DNA from: Microdochium bolleyi
Lineage: Eukaryota; Ascomycota; Sordariomycetes; Xylariales; Microdochiaceae
Length of the DNA stretch: 64,000 nucleotides
Direction of reading: 5' to 3'
Assembly: GCA_001566295.1 (NCBI GenBank)
Contig: KQ964271.1
Location: 1-64,000 of the forward strand
This document shows, in pieces, positions 9,113 to 20,025 of the stretch. Numbering within the stretch: position 1 is the first letter of the stretch; each line of letters starts with the position of its first letter. Both the position numbers and the translations under genes were made by a program. The notes beneath the pieces were generated by a model. It saw only the letters and a list, made by a program, of their open reading frames with translations. It did no database searches and was not told where the DNA came from.

Positions 9113-11260
9113 CTATTCGTCCTCAGCCACAGGCTTGACCAAGCCAAGCCACCCCGCCGAAGCGCTCGAGCCCCCATGTGCCTTTGCCGTAATGACAACC
9201 ATGTGTGACTGTAGGGCCACTGGCGCAATCGGTCTGGGTACCTTGGCCGGAGGCTTGGGGACTGTATGCCGTGCCGTGATCACGAAAGACCCAGTTGGTC
9301 CCTCCGACTCGGGGCCAGGAGTGCGCGTCACCGTGATCTGCTCGGTGGGCACGCGCTTGTCGTCAATGCGAATCTCGACCTCGACTAACGGGGACGACGA
9401 TGAGGACCAAGTCTGTCCGTTGTTGGCGGCCACCAGTACCAAGCCCTTGATGTCGAGTTGAGACAACAAAGGTTCAGAGCCTGTACACGAGGGCGTGCAC
9501 ATGACGTTGGCGACTGTGGCTGTTGCGGTGACTTCGATGCTACCAGCCTCTCCTTGTTGACCTGGGACTGGGATGGAGTCAGATGGGAGTGCTGGTGTGG
9601 CGGGAGGAGCGATTCGCCTCCGTGTCGCCGTAAAGAAAACGTGCGCTGACCTGAGCAGGTCTAGGTCACTGTTAGCAGGCCCGGCAAAGGTCAAGCCCAT
9701 GGGCATCCGCTTCTGTTGCATGATTCCCATGGGTACCGTTACGGACGGGATGCCAAGATGGCGCATCGCCCTGTTGCCATGGCTGTAATGAACCCCATTC
9801 GCCCAGGCTTTGTCGGCCGACTCGTTCGTAGCATCCGCATCCTCGGGGCCAACGTCTCCTGCGGCTGGAAATGCGAAGCAGTGGCAACCGTGTGTCTTAA
9901 GATAGTTGGCCACGAGCGCCTCTTGCATGCTCACGAGTGCCTGCAACGCCGATTCCATATCCTCAATGTCCCAGATCGTGCTCGAGGCACAGTAAGACGA
10001 AAGCTTTGCCCAATGAATCGCATTCGCAGGATCCATGTATGCTATCTCAATAGCGGTGCGCATCGAGTCAGGATACAAGGACAAGCCATCCACACTGCCC
10101 AGGTTGGGGATCTGGGAGTCGCCGTTCTGTCGCAAGAACCCGTCCCATGCATATGCCACGAGCTTTCCGCGTTCTGTGCTATGCCAGTCGGCCGGGAGCC
10201 CCTTGACTCCGGCTGGGAGCAGAGAAGGGTTCTCGTAGGCTGTAACGGCGGGGAAATCGGGGACAACCACTATCTCTGCGCCGAGGCGTTCCAGATCTGC
10301 TGCAGCTTGGTGCCAGAGCTCAACAACCTCGTCAGCAACATGGACCGCTTTCGCCCCAGCAGGAACAGCGCCACCAATGTACATGGCCGGCACAGCGATC
10401 CTCAGGCCTTGAAGGCTGGCCATGCTGGACGTTTTCGGGTTCTTGATCGACCGCAGAGCGGACGGACCACCTGGCCAGGGCTTCTCGAGCTTGATAAAGT
10501 GCTGCTGGCGCCAAAAATCGCCCTCGACCAACTTGTCATCGGGCATGATGACTTCGAGGAGAGTCAGCAAATCTTCCGTGGTGCGGGTGTGAGGCACGGC
10601 AGCATCGCACGTCGGGTACAGCGGCCAGATACCATGAACAGATAACCACCCCCGCGATGGCGTGTAGGCCACCAAGCCGTTGTTGGACGCAGGCGAGCGG
10701 CCAGATGACACCGTCTCCGAGCCCATGCCAAAAGCAGCAAAAGACGTGGCCGTCGAGACTGCAGAGCCATTGGATGAGCCCGACGCAAAGGCTGCAGCCA
10801 GGTAGGCAGGGTTGTAGGGGCTCTCGGCGCGCCCGTAGACGCCTCTCTGCATACCGCCATATGCCATACTCGGCATATTGGTCTTGCCGATCAAGACGCC
10901 CCCAGCAGCCCGGATCGCTGCGCCAATGTAGGCGTCCTCGTTGGCCACCAGCTTCGCAAACGCAGGCGAGCCGCTGGCCACGGTCATGCCTCGCACCTTG
11001 AAGCTGTCCTTGAGGGTGAATGGAATGCCCTCGAGCGGCCGAGAGGTCGCACCAGACCTGCGCCGCTCGTCCGAAGCCGCTGCCTCGGCGAAGACATTCT
11101 CGTTGATGATCGGGATTGAGTTGAGAAGGGGGCCTCGGTAGTCGTATGCAGCGATTCGCGCGAGGTACTTGGAAACCAGCTCGACGCTGGTCACCGCCCC
11201 TGACGATAGGGCTTTTTGGAGCTGCTGGATGCTTGCCTCGACGACATTCAGTTCCGACAT
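9113..11260 (-). CDS. Amidase-signature enzyme with C-terminal extension
   Basis: A 715-residue single-exon protein with ATG at 11260; the upstream open extension has no ATG. It is an amidase-signature hydrolase that cleaves amide bonds with a Ser-cisSer-Lys triad. The lysine is K84 in FTLKDSFKVRG, the cis-serine lies in SGSSNGSAV near residue 162, and the nucleophile is probably near residue 186 in SETVSSGRSPAS, a variant of the usual GGSIR motif known from a fungal subgroup. The catalytic core ends near residue 560. After it comes about 150 residues rich in Ser, Thr and Pro with no motif I recognise. It converges on the ferric reductase with only about 90 bp between stop codons. Substrate unknown; possible uses are nitrogen scavenging or detoxification. 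Confidence 0.9.
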   Translation of the reverse strand: MSELNVVEASIQQLQKALSSGAVTSVELVSKYLARIAAYDYRGPLLNSIPIINENVFAEAAASDERRRSGATSRPLEGIPFTLKDSFKVRGMTVASGSPAFAKLVANEDAYIGAAIRAAGGVLIGKTNMPSMAYGGMQRGVYGRAESPYNPAYLAAAFASGSSNGSAVSTATSFAAFGMGSETVSSGRSPASNNGLVAYTPSRGWLSVHGIWPLYPTCDAAVPHTRTTEDLLTLLEVIMPDDKLVEGDFWRQQHFIKLEKPWPGGPSALRSIKNPKTSSMASLQGLRIAVPAMYIGGAVPAGAKAVHVADEVVELWHQAAADLERLGAEIVVVPDFPAVTAYENPSLLPAGVKGLPADWHSTERGKLVAYAWDGFLRQNGDSQIPNLGSVDGLSLYPDSMRTAIEIAYMDPANAIHWAKLSSYCASSTIWDIEDMESALQALVSMQEALVANYLKTHGCHCFAFPAAGDVGPEDADATNESADKAWANGVHYSHGNRAMRHLGIPSVTVPMGIMQQKRMPMGLTFAGPANSDLDLLRSAHVFFTATRRRIAPPATPALPSDSIPVPGQQGEAGSIEVTATATVANVMCTPSCTGSEPLLSQLDIKGLVLVAANNGQTWSSSSSPLVEVEIRIDDKRVPTEQITVTRTPGPESEGPTGSFVITARHTVPKPPAKVPRPIAPVALQSHMVVITAKAHGGSSASAGWLGLVKPVAEDE

Positions 11261-13966
11261 CTTGGCCGCTGTGATCCGACCTGGATTCAATATGTGATTC
11301 TGTACGCGTATGCAGTTCTTGAGGGGCAGGATACACAGCACCCAAAATTATACCTTGGACACCCCTCGCCAGTATCATTTGAGGTGGGCAAGGTCGGGGT
11401 CCAGACGCCAGTGTCTCTCCGAAAGCACTATGGAGGACTGCGAGAATGTGTCCGCAAGGCCTCTTCAGCTCGCCCCATCGGAGTGCGTGTACTCCGTTTC
11501 TCCGCATGGTCCGATCGCGGAGGCTGATGTCCACTGCCTGCCACGTAACGTTCCCCGCATTCATGGAAAAGGGACCCCATGAGCTTGCCTCCCACCGTTG
11601 TGCTCGCCAGTCTTCCACTATGCAGCCCCCGTTGAGATCGACGGACAGTGTTGCATCGCGTTTCTCGCCTGTGAATCGTGCACTCGTAGCTCGTGCGAGC
11701 ATTCAAACTTCGATCACATTTCCGACTGCAATGTGTCTTCAAGGCACATGTACTTCCTCGTAACTGGGACTAACCGCATTATGCCTATGATGCCAACACG
11801 AAAGCGATCACCGAGGCGACTGATCCGGCCAAAACCAGCCCAGCCCTCACTGCTTCGTCAACGAGAATGGCGGTCAGTGCCATGGCTTCATCCATCATCA
11901 CGAGAATCATTTTCGCCGTCACATAGACCATACCCATACAGACCGACACCGCGTCTATGATCGCATCTTGGACCACTAGAGACTCTCGGTTCATGAACGG
12001 GTGATGTTTTGTCGCGTCTTTCAATTGATTCGGCGCCATTTTCATTGGTCAGGTATGACATGCCCATCATCGGTCTATCGTACGACAATACATTGCCAAT
12101 GCCATTTCACAGCGTGGAGAACAGCAGATCTCACGATGGCCGCAGCCACTCACATGAAAGAGTACACTGTACGACCGGTTCCGATTATCCCACTCCTACG
12201 CTGGCTCGCTTGGAGAAAATCATCCAACAATGCTGATCCAGGTACTACGACCACTGACCTTGAGATCGAGTTTATATAGCTTCTGGGAAAACCTGGCCGA
12301 GTACTGGTTCTATTGGTCATCCGACTCGTTCGAAAACCCAACTGTCACGTGGTAGTTGGGCATCTAAAACTCTGACCAGTGATCAGGGGCGCTGTCCTGT
12401 GCAGCTCATCGATAAGTACAGCAATCTCCCCAGGGTAAATATGCTCCGCAAGAATAGGGACAAATTCGATGATGACAAAGGATGACCCTGGCATTGACCT
12501 GCATTCGCCGCACCCCAGCCTGCACGCACATGTAGGAGAACCTTGCGTATTGCAACAGGCGAGAACGGTACACGCCTTCGCACATGTACCGGGCGGTGCT
12601 TCCCGAGCTTGTATCCACGGAGTGGTTCGGTACAGCGTCGTCTGTTGCAGTGATGCTCAGCTGCAACGTCCTTGTCTAGGTGGGCGACCGCCAGGGTGTT
12701 GCTGGCGCCAAATGGACTCGGTTTGGAAATTTCGAGATGCCAGGCCCGCATGCGGCCATCATTTATGATCACCAGCGTCCATTGCCGCCTCATCCGGATC
12801 GTGATTGATCTTGTTTATGGACTCCATGCTTGATCCCGGCTCAATGATAAGTGCCCTGAAGCTCGCAAAATTATCAGGCACCAGCATGGACCAGGCTGCC
12901 TGGAGACGAATATGCTCCTACCCCACCAAGCGGCTTCTTTGTCTGTGCCACTGAGGCGTGCTGTAAGATGCGAGTAGCGCAGTGAAAGGATAAACGACCA
13001 ACATGGTCCCGAATAACTCTGGTGAAGCAAATCAAGAGATGTGCATCACATTGCTCAGTGATTAGTATCGCTCGAACATGGTCCATGTGATCAGAATCAT
13101 GGCAAGACGTTGCAGGGGGCAAGGACTTTGGCCTTCTAGAGGAGTGTATACTCACGCTTGAGCCACAAACGTCTCTCGATCATTGCTCCCATCCGTTGGG
13201 CTTCTGTCCTCCCACGACCGAATCTCAGTACTAGCATCTATCCGGCCGTGCACTATCCGAGATCGTCCAAAGTTTCGTGTCTGTTGTGCTGATTTGGTCA
13301 TGTGTCTTCTCCGCATTGGCGTACACCAGCCAATCAAGGCGGAACGGCCGGAGGAAACCGTCAGCCCACTACAATGGTGGTTCGATCATGGCGAGTACCA
13401 CGGATACTTCCGTTACCCCATTCACCTTAGCTCAACCGCCTCCACAACTGCACGTCTCGCGATCTCCCACTGCTTCCTGACTCCGCACTTTCGACACGCT
13501 TCCCCGCTGGTCCGGGGCAATCTTCCATGCACTAGTTGCGCGGGGAAGTAGAGCACCGCCCAACAGATGTCCCGACCAGCCGCGTGCTGGTTTCATCCCC
13601 CCATCAAACACCGGAAGAGTAAGGGTTTAGTACAAGCTTCGCAGGGGCTCTTTCATGTGGAGCCTCTGCCCCAGATTCTTCAGCCAACGGGGAGTTCCTG
13701 TTTGGGAGCCAACATCAGCTCATGCGGGGAGCTTCCGCTCGCCCAGCCATCGGCGCAACTAATGGCTCACAATACCGCCGACTATGGTTCGATGATACGG
13801 CCGCTCCACCTTCGGACCAGAGGAAATGGCTGCTGATTGTGACTGATGTGCAGAGAACCACAGGCCTCCTGGTCGACTATATATATGATGTGCCATTGCC
13901 CACGAGATTCATGAGAACTCCGCATCTTACCACCTACAACCAAATAATCACAAGCTTCGAATCAAC
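11261..13966. other. 2.7-kb interval without a confident gene
   Basis: Several open frames of 60-136 codons exist. The two that look least random are minus-strand, ATG-started and unrecognised: 11785-12045 (86 codons, hydrophobic in its second half) and 12383-12793 (136 codons). Neither has recognisable motifs or convincing splice extensions. The right end is the promoter of the alcohol dehydrogenase gene. Confidence 0.4.
13878..13886 (+). promoter_or_regulatory. TATA-like box of the alcohol dehydrogenase gene
   Basis: TATATATAT lies about 80 bp upstream of the ATG at 13967, inside otherwise mixed sequence. Placement fits a core promoter element; activity is inferred. Confidence 0.45.
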
Positions 13967-15104
13967 ATGGGCTCTATGGACATCCCTACAGAGCAATGGG
14001 CGCAAGTCATTGAGAAGACCGGCGGCCCCGTGGAATACAAGAAGATTCCCGTGCCCAAGCCAGGGCCAGACGAGGTTCTCGTCAATATCAAATACACCGG
14101 AGTTTGTCACACCGATCTGCACGCGCTGAACGGCGACTGGCCTCTGGCCACCAAGCTGCCCCTCGTTGGTGGTCACGAAGGCGCAGGTGTCGTTGTGGCT
14201 CGTGGAGATCTCGTCAAGGATGTCGAGGTGAGTTCCTGTCCATTTGAGCTCCACATTTTCCAACAGGACTGACGCGCAATCATCATTTCCTGTCACACAG
14301 ATCGGCGATCATGCAGGCGTGAAGTGGCTCAACGGGTCCTGCCTCGCCTGTGACTTCTGCATGCAGGCCGACGAGCCGCTGTGCCCGAAGCCCCAATTGT
14401 CGGGCTACACTGTCGACGGATCCTTCCAGCAGTACTGCATCGCGAAAGCCGCGCATGTCGCACGGATACCCAAGGATGTGGCCCTCGATGCCATCGCCCC
14501 TGTGCTCTGTGCAGGCATCACAGTCTACAAAGGCCTCAAGGAGAGTGGTGCGCGACCCGGCGAAAGCGTCGCCATCGTCGGTGCCGGCGGTGGCTTGGGC
14601 TCGCTCGCGCAACAGTACGCCAAAGCTATGGGCTTAAAGGTCATTGCCATTGACACAGGCGACGAGAAGAGCAAGATGTGCCTCGAGCAGCTCGGCGCGG
14701 ACTCCTTTGTCGACTTTGCCAAGTCTAAGGATGTCGTGCAGGAGGTCAAGAACGCCACTCCTGACGGTCTCGGCCCACACGCTGTCTTGCTCGTGGCCGT
14801 CAGCGAGAAGCCCTTCCAGCAGGCGGCCGAGTACGTGCGTCCCCGCGGCACTGTAGTGTGCATCGGGCTGCCTGCGAATGCATTCCTCAAGGCGCCCGTG
14901 TTCGAGTCTGTCATCAAGATGATCACCATCAAGGGCTCGTACGTCGGCAACAGGAAGGACGGTGCCGAGGCGATTGAGTTCTTCCGCAGAGGGTTGATCA
15001 AGGCACCCTTCAAGGTGGTGGGGTTGTCGGAGTTGCAGATGGTGTATGACAAGATGATTCGTGGGGAGATTGCAGGCAGATACGTTTTGGACACGTCAAG
15101 ATGA
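13967..15104 (+). CDS. Zinc alcohol dehydrogenase, ADH1-like
   Basis: Exons 13967-14227 and 14301-15104 encode 354 residues, the normal length for tetrameric fungal alcohol dehydrogenases. The 73-nt intron begins GTGAGT and ends CACAG, in phase 0. Catalytic-zinc residues are in GVCHTDLHALNGDW and GGHEGAG, and the four structural-zinc cysteines are in SCLACDFCMQADEPLC. The NAD-binding GAGGGLGSLAQQYAKAMG is followed by the acidic AIDTGD. It interconverts primary alcohols and aldehydes in the cytosol, probably NAD-dependent. The protein looks fully intact. An in-frame second ATG four codons downstream (MGSMD) is an alternative start. No pyruvate decarboxylase or other ethanol gene is adjacent, so this is probably an accessory paralogue. 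Confidence 0.94.
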
Positions 15105-15996
15105 TGAAAGGGAAGATCAAACCGATAAATATAGTTAGTGTTACTTCAATGAATACGATACGACATTCTTAGCTTACATAATCCGTTGAGCCTGTTTGAG
15201 GACATGTGCACCCATGACGAAGCACGCCTCCTATAATAAGCGAATGGGCTACGTGGAGTATCTATCACCCGGTAGCATGGCTGGCTCTGGGCTGACCTGC
15301 TTGCGTATAGTTCTGCTTTGCGGTCGAAACTGCCGAGATTGAACGGGTGCGACACGAGAAGCTACCAATCCCTCGGGGTTGAGTATTTCGAGCATTCTGC
15401 ATGCGTTGAGCGGGCGGATTGTGCTGAACGTTAGAATTTCTGGTCGCGATGGGTCCCCATGACTTCCCCGGTCAAGTGGTGGTGGGTTGGTTTTGGGGTT
15501 TACCAGTCAAGGGTTCGACGATAATGATGAGAAAATGGGGGAAATAATTGTCGAGAATGTTGGATATGGTTGAGTTCACATTTCAGAGTTCACATTTCAG
15601 AGATCTGCTCGCCATCAATAGGCGCCACCCATCCGGTCGAACATGTGGCCATGTGAGCTACCTTCTCATATTAGAACACGCCTTTCGATGCCGGCGCTTG
15701 GGAAGAAGGTGAATTGCGTTACCGGCGCTTGAATCCTGGCCTGATCGATCGGTGACAAGACCCGCATTGGCTTGCTTCAAATAGAACTAGAGTACGCAAG
15801 CCAGCTAACAGCACAGCTGCTATTTCGACTGGCCTCGGCGCCTACTGGAGTCACACCACGGCCAGGGACACGCAACGCATTTTGTATATCTCACGCTGCT
15901 AACTAAGACTTCGCGATAAGCAGGGAACAAGTTCGAATCATTGCCGTCGCGAGAGGAGAGATTGGGCAGGTCCAGACTAGAGTGACCGCGCAGCGT
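15105..15996. other. Intergenic, no gene seen
   Basis: No supported coding sequence. A short direct repeat (GTTCACATTTCAGA twice, near 15574-15602) is the only local structure noted. Confidence 0.5.
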
Positions 15997-16864
15997 CTAT
16001 TCTTGGACCACGGCCGTGTCGTAGTTGATAAGTACGACGCGTACATCACGCGGTGAGATATCTGTTGAAGACAGAGGCGTCCGGAGCGGGGAGGGCACCA
16101 TCACGATGTTGCGAGACGCTATGTCGCCCTGGGACAGGCCGGCATGGTGCTGCCTGACAATGCCCTCCAAGAACCTGGCTGTGACTGTCAGTCGGTAGTC
16201 CTCGGGCAGATGTGAAGCGTCCACGTCTGCCCATCGCTTTGGGCGATTCTGAGCAAAGAGGTCCAGGAGAGAGGACCCGTCCAATCGCTCGATGAGGATC
16301 ACGCGAACACTTCGAGATGCTTGATGGCCTGGCACGGGCAATGAGAATGTCCACGAGCCGAGTTAAGCTGGTGTAAAGGAGCCTGTGAGCCCCTTCCTCT
16401 ACAAGAACTCGTATGCAGCTGTCTCGCGGCTGTAGTCTCGGTCTGCCACCAACATCGTGTCGACCGCGTTTCCGGCAAGGCGCTCTGCTCGAGCATAGAA
16501 AAGCCCCTCATAGATTTTGGCGACCGCAGTGGCGGGTGCTTTATCTCCCTCCTGGACAAGACACTCGATGACTTGGGCACCTCGGGCATTGCCCACCGCG
16601 AGGGTTTTCGTAACACGGATGCTCGCCTGAGGCTGACCGGTGCCTAGCATCGTCGCAGTCTCAAGTGGCGGGTAGGCGAGCACAGCTTCTATGTAGGTGA
16701 CACTCTTCAGCCATTTTGCGGAGGCTCGTGGGCGAAGCCTTTCTGGTCCTTTGGACCTCCGAAGGGCGGTGGGGTCGCGTGTGGTTGGAGATGCGCCTCG
16801 AAGCCGGGCAGGTAGGGGCAGTCGGGTTTGGGCGAGTCTAGAGCCTCCTTTGACCAGGTGTCCA
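15997..16864 (-). pseudogene. Protein-kinase-like / APH-fold pseudogene
   Basis: The conserved text of a fungal kinase-like protein can be read from an ATG at 16864 to a TAG at 15997, but the frame is broken. A one-base shift lies near 16714, where the FAHEPPQNG frame must pass to the WLKSVTYIEAVLAYPP frame. Two in-frame stops follow: TAG at 16399-16401 (probably from CAG) and TAA at 16363-16365. Protein-like sequence continues across both stops (AAYEFL, stop, RKGLTGSF, then GSWTFSLPVPG). Later pieces include VRVILIERLDGSSLLDL and a catalytic-loop-like GLSQGDIASRNIVMVP (His replaced by Gln), then VVLINYDTAVV. The pattern resembles the large fungal family of degenerate kinases. The lesions are visible; function loss is inferred. 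Confidence 0.75.
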
Positions 16865-17445
16865 TTGCGGGGGCGTGAAGTCTTGTGAAGCCTCGTCCGC
16901 ACACTCTGTATTTCGTCTGGCTGTGATGGCAGCGCTATCCAAGACCTTTGGGAGGGTTACCAGAGCCGGGCAGGATTTGGTGGTTGATGAGAACTGGTCC
17001 AGCCTGCCCGCTCACTCCGTGGGGTGTGATAGCGGAGAGCGGACGACACTCAGGGGTTGGTTGGGGGGCTCAAACGACTGTGCAGGCCGAAGCAATTGGC
17101 CATCTCCAAACATCGAAACAATCCCAGATTTCTCGGTCTCTGGCGCAGGCTACATGGGATTGTCTTGGACGCTATACCAAATTGTCGTAACATGGACACT
17201 CTAGAGCGACTAGAACCATGCGGGGGCCTGAGCCTGATGGGTTTGGCACCATTTCAACAGTGCTTACCAAGCAGAGGCTGCGCCCTGTAGTCGCCGTGAG
17301 TCACTGGGAGCCGCCGATGCCCACCGTGGGCGGGACTTGATAAGAACACAACTCCTCAAGTCATGCGTTCGTTGGGTTCTACACGTGACGACATCCCACA
17401 GCAACCATCACCTGCGACGTGCGGCACCGGAACCAGTCCAATATC
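16865..17445. other. Intergenic, no gene seen
   Basis: Only short frames without motifs. It holds the divergent upstream regions of the kinase-like pseudogene and the isochorismatase gene. Confidence 0.5.
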
Positions 17446-18132
17446 ATGAAGTCGGCTCGCCAGGCCAAGACGGCCATCGTCATCATCGATGTCCAGAACG
17501 GCTTCAAGCACCCGACACACTGGGGCAGCAGCCGCAACAACCCAGCCTGCGAGGCCAACATCGGCACGATCATCACGGCGGCTCGTCATTTCAACCAGGA
17601 GCACGCCGCCAGTGGTTCGAACGTCGAACCGATCGAGCTCTGCCACGTGCACCACCACAGCAAGCAGCACGACTCCCTGCTGTTTCCTGGTGCCCAAGTC
17701 AGCATTCCCGCGTCGGCTGGAGGGGATAACTCCGGCACAACAGCAGCGACATCACTGGAAGCCGTCGCGCCACAAGATGTCGCGCTGCCCCAGCAAGGCG
17801 AGCCAATCTTTGTCAAGCACGTCAACTCGTCGTTCATCGGCACCAACCTCGAGGCGCACCTCCGGGAGCGCAACATTCGGCAGCTCGTCATCTTCGGCCT
17901 CACCACGGACCACTGTGTCAGCACGACGACTCGGATGGCGGGGAACCTCGAGATCACGACCGGGCCCGGCGGTGAGGGAGGGGATGTGGTTCTCGTGGGC
18001 GATGCGTGTGCCACATTCGCCAAGGGAGAATTTGATGCGGATCTGGTGCACAGGGTCAGCCTGGCCAGCCTGGACGGCGAATTTGCGCAGGTTCTGAACA
18101 CCGCAGAGGTCTTGAAGACGCTGTTCGCATAG
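17446..18132 (+). CDS. Isochorismatase-family cysteine hydrolase
   Basis: A 228-residue single-exon protein starting at the ATG at 17446; the frame upstream has only a GTG. The family catalytic triad is present: D15 in IVIIDVQNGF, K124 in IFVKHVNSSF and C157 in GLTTDHCVSTT. The cis-peptide and substrate region around GLTTDHCVST is normal. Members hydrolyse isochorismate, nicotinamide, carbamoyl-type amides or related compounds, so substrate cannot be assigned by family alone. An unusual insert of about 25 residues rich in Ala, Gly, Ser and Thr lies near residues 88-112. There is no signal peptide seen, so the product is probably cytosolic. Some fungal plant pathogens secrete isochorismatases that affect salicylate; nothing here shows that. 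Confidence 0.9.
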   Translation: MKSARQAKTAIVIIDVQNGFKHPTHWGSSRNNPACEANIGTIITAARHFNQEHAASGSNVEPIELCHVHHHSKQHDSLLFPGAQVSIPASAGGDNSGTTAATSLEAVAPQDVALPQQGEPIFVKHVNSSFIGTNLEAHLRERNIRQLVIFGLTTDHCVSTTTRMAGNLEITTGPGGEGGDVVLVGDACATFAKGEFDADLVHRVSLASLDGEFAQVLNTAEVLKTLFA

Positions 18133-18723
18133 AAAACGTGTCACCAGTTAATTGATCAAATGTTCGCAGTGGTGCTGGTGTACTAATAGTCCGGTTGGTG
18201 ATTGGCAACTGCGAGGTACAGTCCGAGGCATGCTCGCGAAGTCCCCTGGCGACTCGCAGCCCCTCTGAAGCTTGCAACGTTGCCTTGTGCCTTAGGAGGC
18301 AACTGGCCGGGGTCTTTTGGCGGGCCGAAGCGCTGTTGCAGCTCCCTATGGACAAGGATTGCATGCCTGTCACAAGTGCGAGCCAGAGGCAATCGGCGGC
18401 AATCGGCGAGATCTCCGTTGTAGCATGCCCACGACCCTTGTGATGTTAAAGCTGTGATGGCGATCTGCAGGGGGCTCGTCACCATCGGATCCAAGTGCTT
18501 GAATCCTTCAGGAACTAGTAGGCCTGCATCAGGGGCTTTGCACCGCACTGCAAAGCACCATCTGTGGCCAAATTACCTAAATTGGCCGATGCATTGTGCA
18601 TCGTGGAGGTATTCTAGATACTATAAAAGCCCGAGGTTGTCCCCCATTGTGTTTCCTGAAAAGTCTCTAGACTCATCTAACACTCGAGTCACCCATCACC
18701 ACAGACATTTCGCAAACTCCAAC
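18133..18723. other. Intergenic, promoter of the secreted-protein gene at its right end
   Basis: No supported gene; open frames in this stretch lack motifs and overlap in both directions. Confidence 0.5.
18622..18629 (+). promoter_or_regulatory. TATA box
   Basis: CTATAAAAGCCC about 100 bp upstream of the ATG at 18724, a near-perfect TATA element. Strong TATA boxes are common on induced secreted-protein genes; activity is inferred. Confidence 0.6.
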
Positions 18724-19445
18724 ATGTTCGTTCGCCAGAGCACTGTCCTCGCCTGTTTCGCCGCTTGCGTCGCGGCCATCGACATCCGCCTCTATCGAGG
18801 CGGCGGCTGCGGTGGTGACGCCCTCAACTGCGCCAATGTCAGCCCAGGCACGTGCTGCACCGCGGTTCCCCAGGACCCCAACTTCTCCGTCGGCATGCAC
18901 GCGATCCCTACCGAGTGGAACATCGTCGGCCTCGGCTTGTGGCAAGAGCGTTGCACCGGGTCCGTTGCCGGCCAGGACTATAGCCGCGGCCGGAGAGACA
19001 TCTGCCTCGGTGAGCAGAAGTACCGCAGCGCGACGTACGGCTTTGCCAGCAAGAAGCGCGACGAGAGCGAGGGCAGCAGTAGCAGCACCGTGTGCCAGAC
19101 GCCAACGCAGATCATCTTCGAAGACGGCACTCTCTTTGATCTGAGTGAGCTTAGTGAGGATCAGTACGCCGAAGTGGTGAGTCCTCTACCCAATCTCAAA
19201 GTCTAGTGATTGATTCTTTACTGATAACGCTTCATCTAGTGAGTAATGTGACACAGCGAACATCGTACCCAGCGCTTGACACGGCCATACGTGCAAGGTC
19301 GCCTTGAATTCATCCCCTATTTATCTTTTGAATGTTGCTGTGCAGATAACTGATACACCATGCTCAACTCTACAGGTCTCAGACATTCGCCGCTGGCGGA
19401 AACGCAGCTGATATCGCAAGCCACCTGGCCGCGTACCGTGCTTAG
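18724..19445 (+). CDS. Secreted cysteine-containing protein, two exons
   Basis: Exons 18724-19176 and 19383-19445 give 171 residues. Exon 1 ends at a GTGAGT donor. The acceptor TCTCAG at 19377-19382 joins in frame to TFAAGGNAADIASHLAAYRA and a stop. Without splicing the frame would end nine codons later, so the splice is preferred on reading-frame and composition grounds; the 206-nt intron is longer than its neighbours' introns. The N-terminus MFVRQSTVLACFAACVAA is a signal peptide. The mature part begins IDIRLYRGGGCGG and has seven cysteines, including a CC pair (GTCCTAV). A KKRDE segment near residue 118 could be a Kex2-type cleavage site. No known domain recognised; a candidate effector or surface protein. 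Confidence 0.75.
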
Positions 19446-20025
19446 GGTGATTCTCAGATACCTTGTTTCCAACAACTGCACGAAGAGGCGTCAGGCACGG
19501 AGGAGCGAGAGGAAGGTGGCTCGGTTGGCCCTGGTGACTCACAGTATTTGCTTGGAAAGCGGATATTTGAGGGAGGAAGTGATGTGGATATGCCATAATG
19601 GTGCGCTTCCAGCTACGGCAAGCATTCACGGGATATGATGCATCGCAATGATGGTTCCTGTGGCCTTTGACTAGTACTGAACCTCCCTCCTGAAGCCATG
19701 GCTAGGATAGGTCAGAAGACACTTTTATCCGGAACAACAAACCAGGAGATAAGCAACAGTGACAATAATCATCTTGACCCTTTCTACGAGTTCTAGAACG
19801 CAACCCTATGGGACCGTATGGGAAGCAATAGTGAGACCGAGATTGAGTGATTGACAATAAATAGGGCAGCAAAGCCTCTGAAATGCAATCCACCTCCCTC
19901 AATCACGAGCACACATACGTAATTGTAACAGCTACCACGACTCACCATTTCCACAAGAGAAGACTAGACACAAGCTTTTATTTACCTGCGCTCCATCATA
20001 ATCAATCTAGAAACAAAAGCAGAAC
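19446..20025. other. Intergenic, no gene seen
   Basis: AT-richer leader region of the next gene. No coding sequence is supported. Confidence 0.5.

Noticed and set aside
9716..10645. 309-codon plus-strand frame opposite the amidase
   Set aside because: Antisense to a fully conserved amidase; composition is unnatural and no motif is present.
10536..11702. 388-codon minus-strand frame overlapping the amidase start
   Set aside because: Same strand but another frame; the conserved amidase text is in the neighbouring frame.
12383..12793. 136-codon minus-strand ATG frame
   Set aside because: No motif, no homologous look and no splice continuation; could be chance. Mentioned in the interval entry only.
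7040..18132. Ferric reductase, amidase, alcohol dehydrogenase and isochorismatase as one biosynthetic cluster
   Set aside because: Mixed strands, gaps of up to 2.7 kb, no backbone synthase or shared regulator. A loose accessory neighbourhood fits better.
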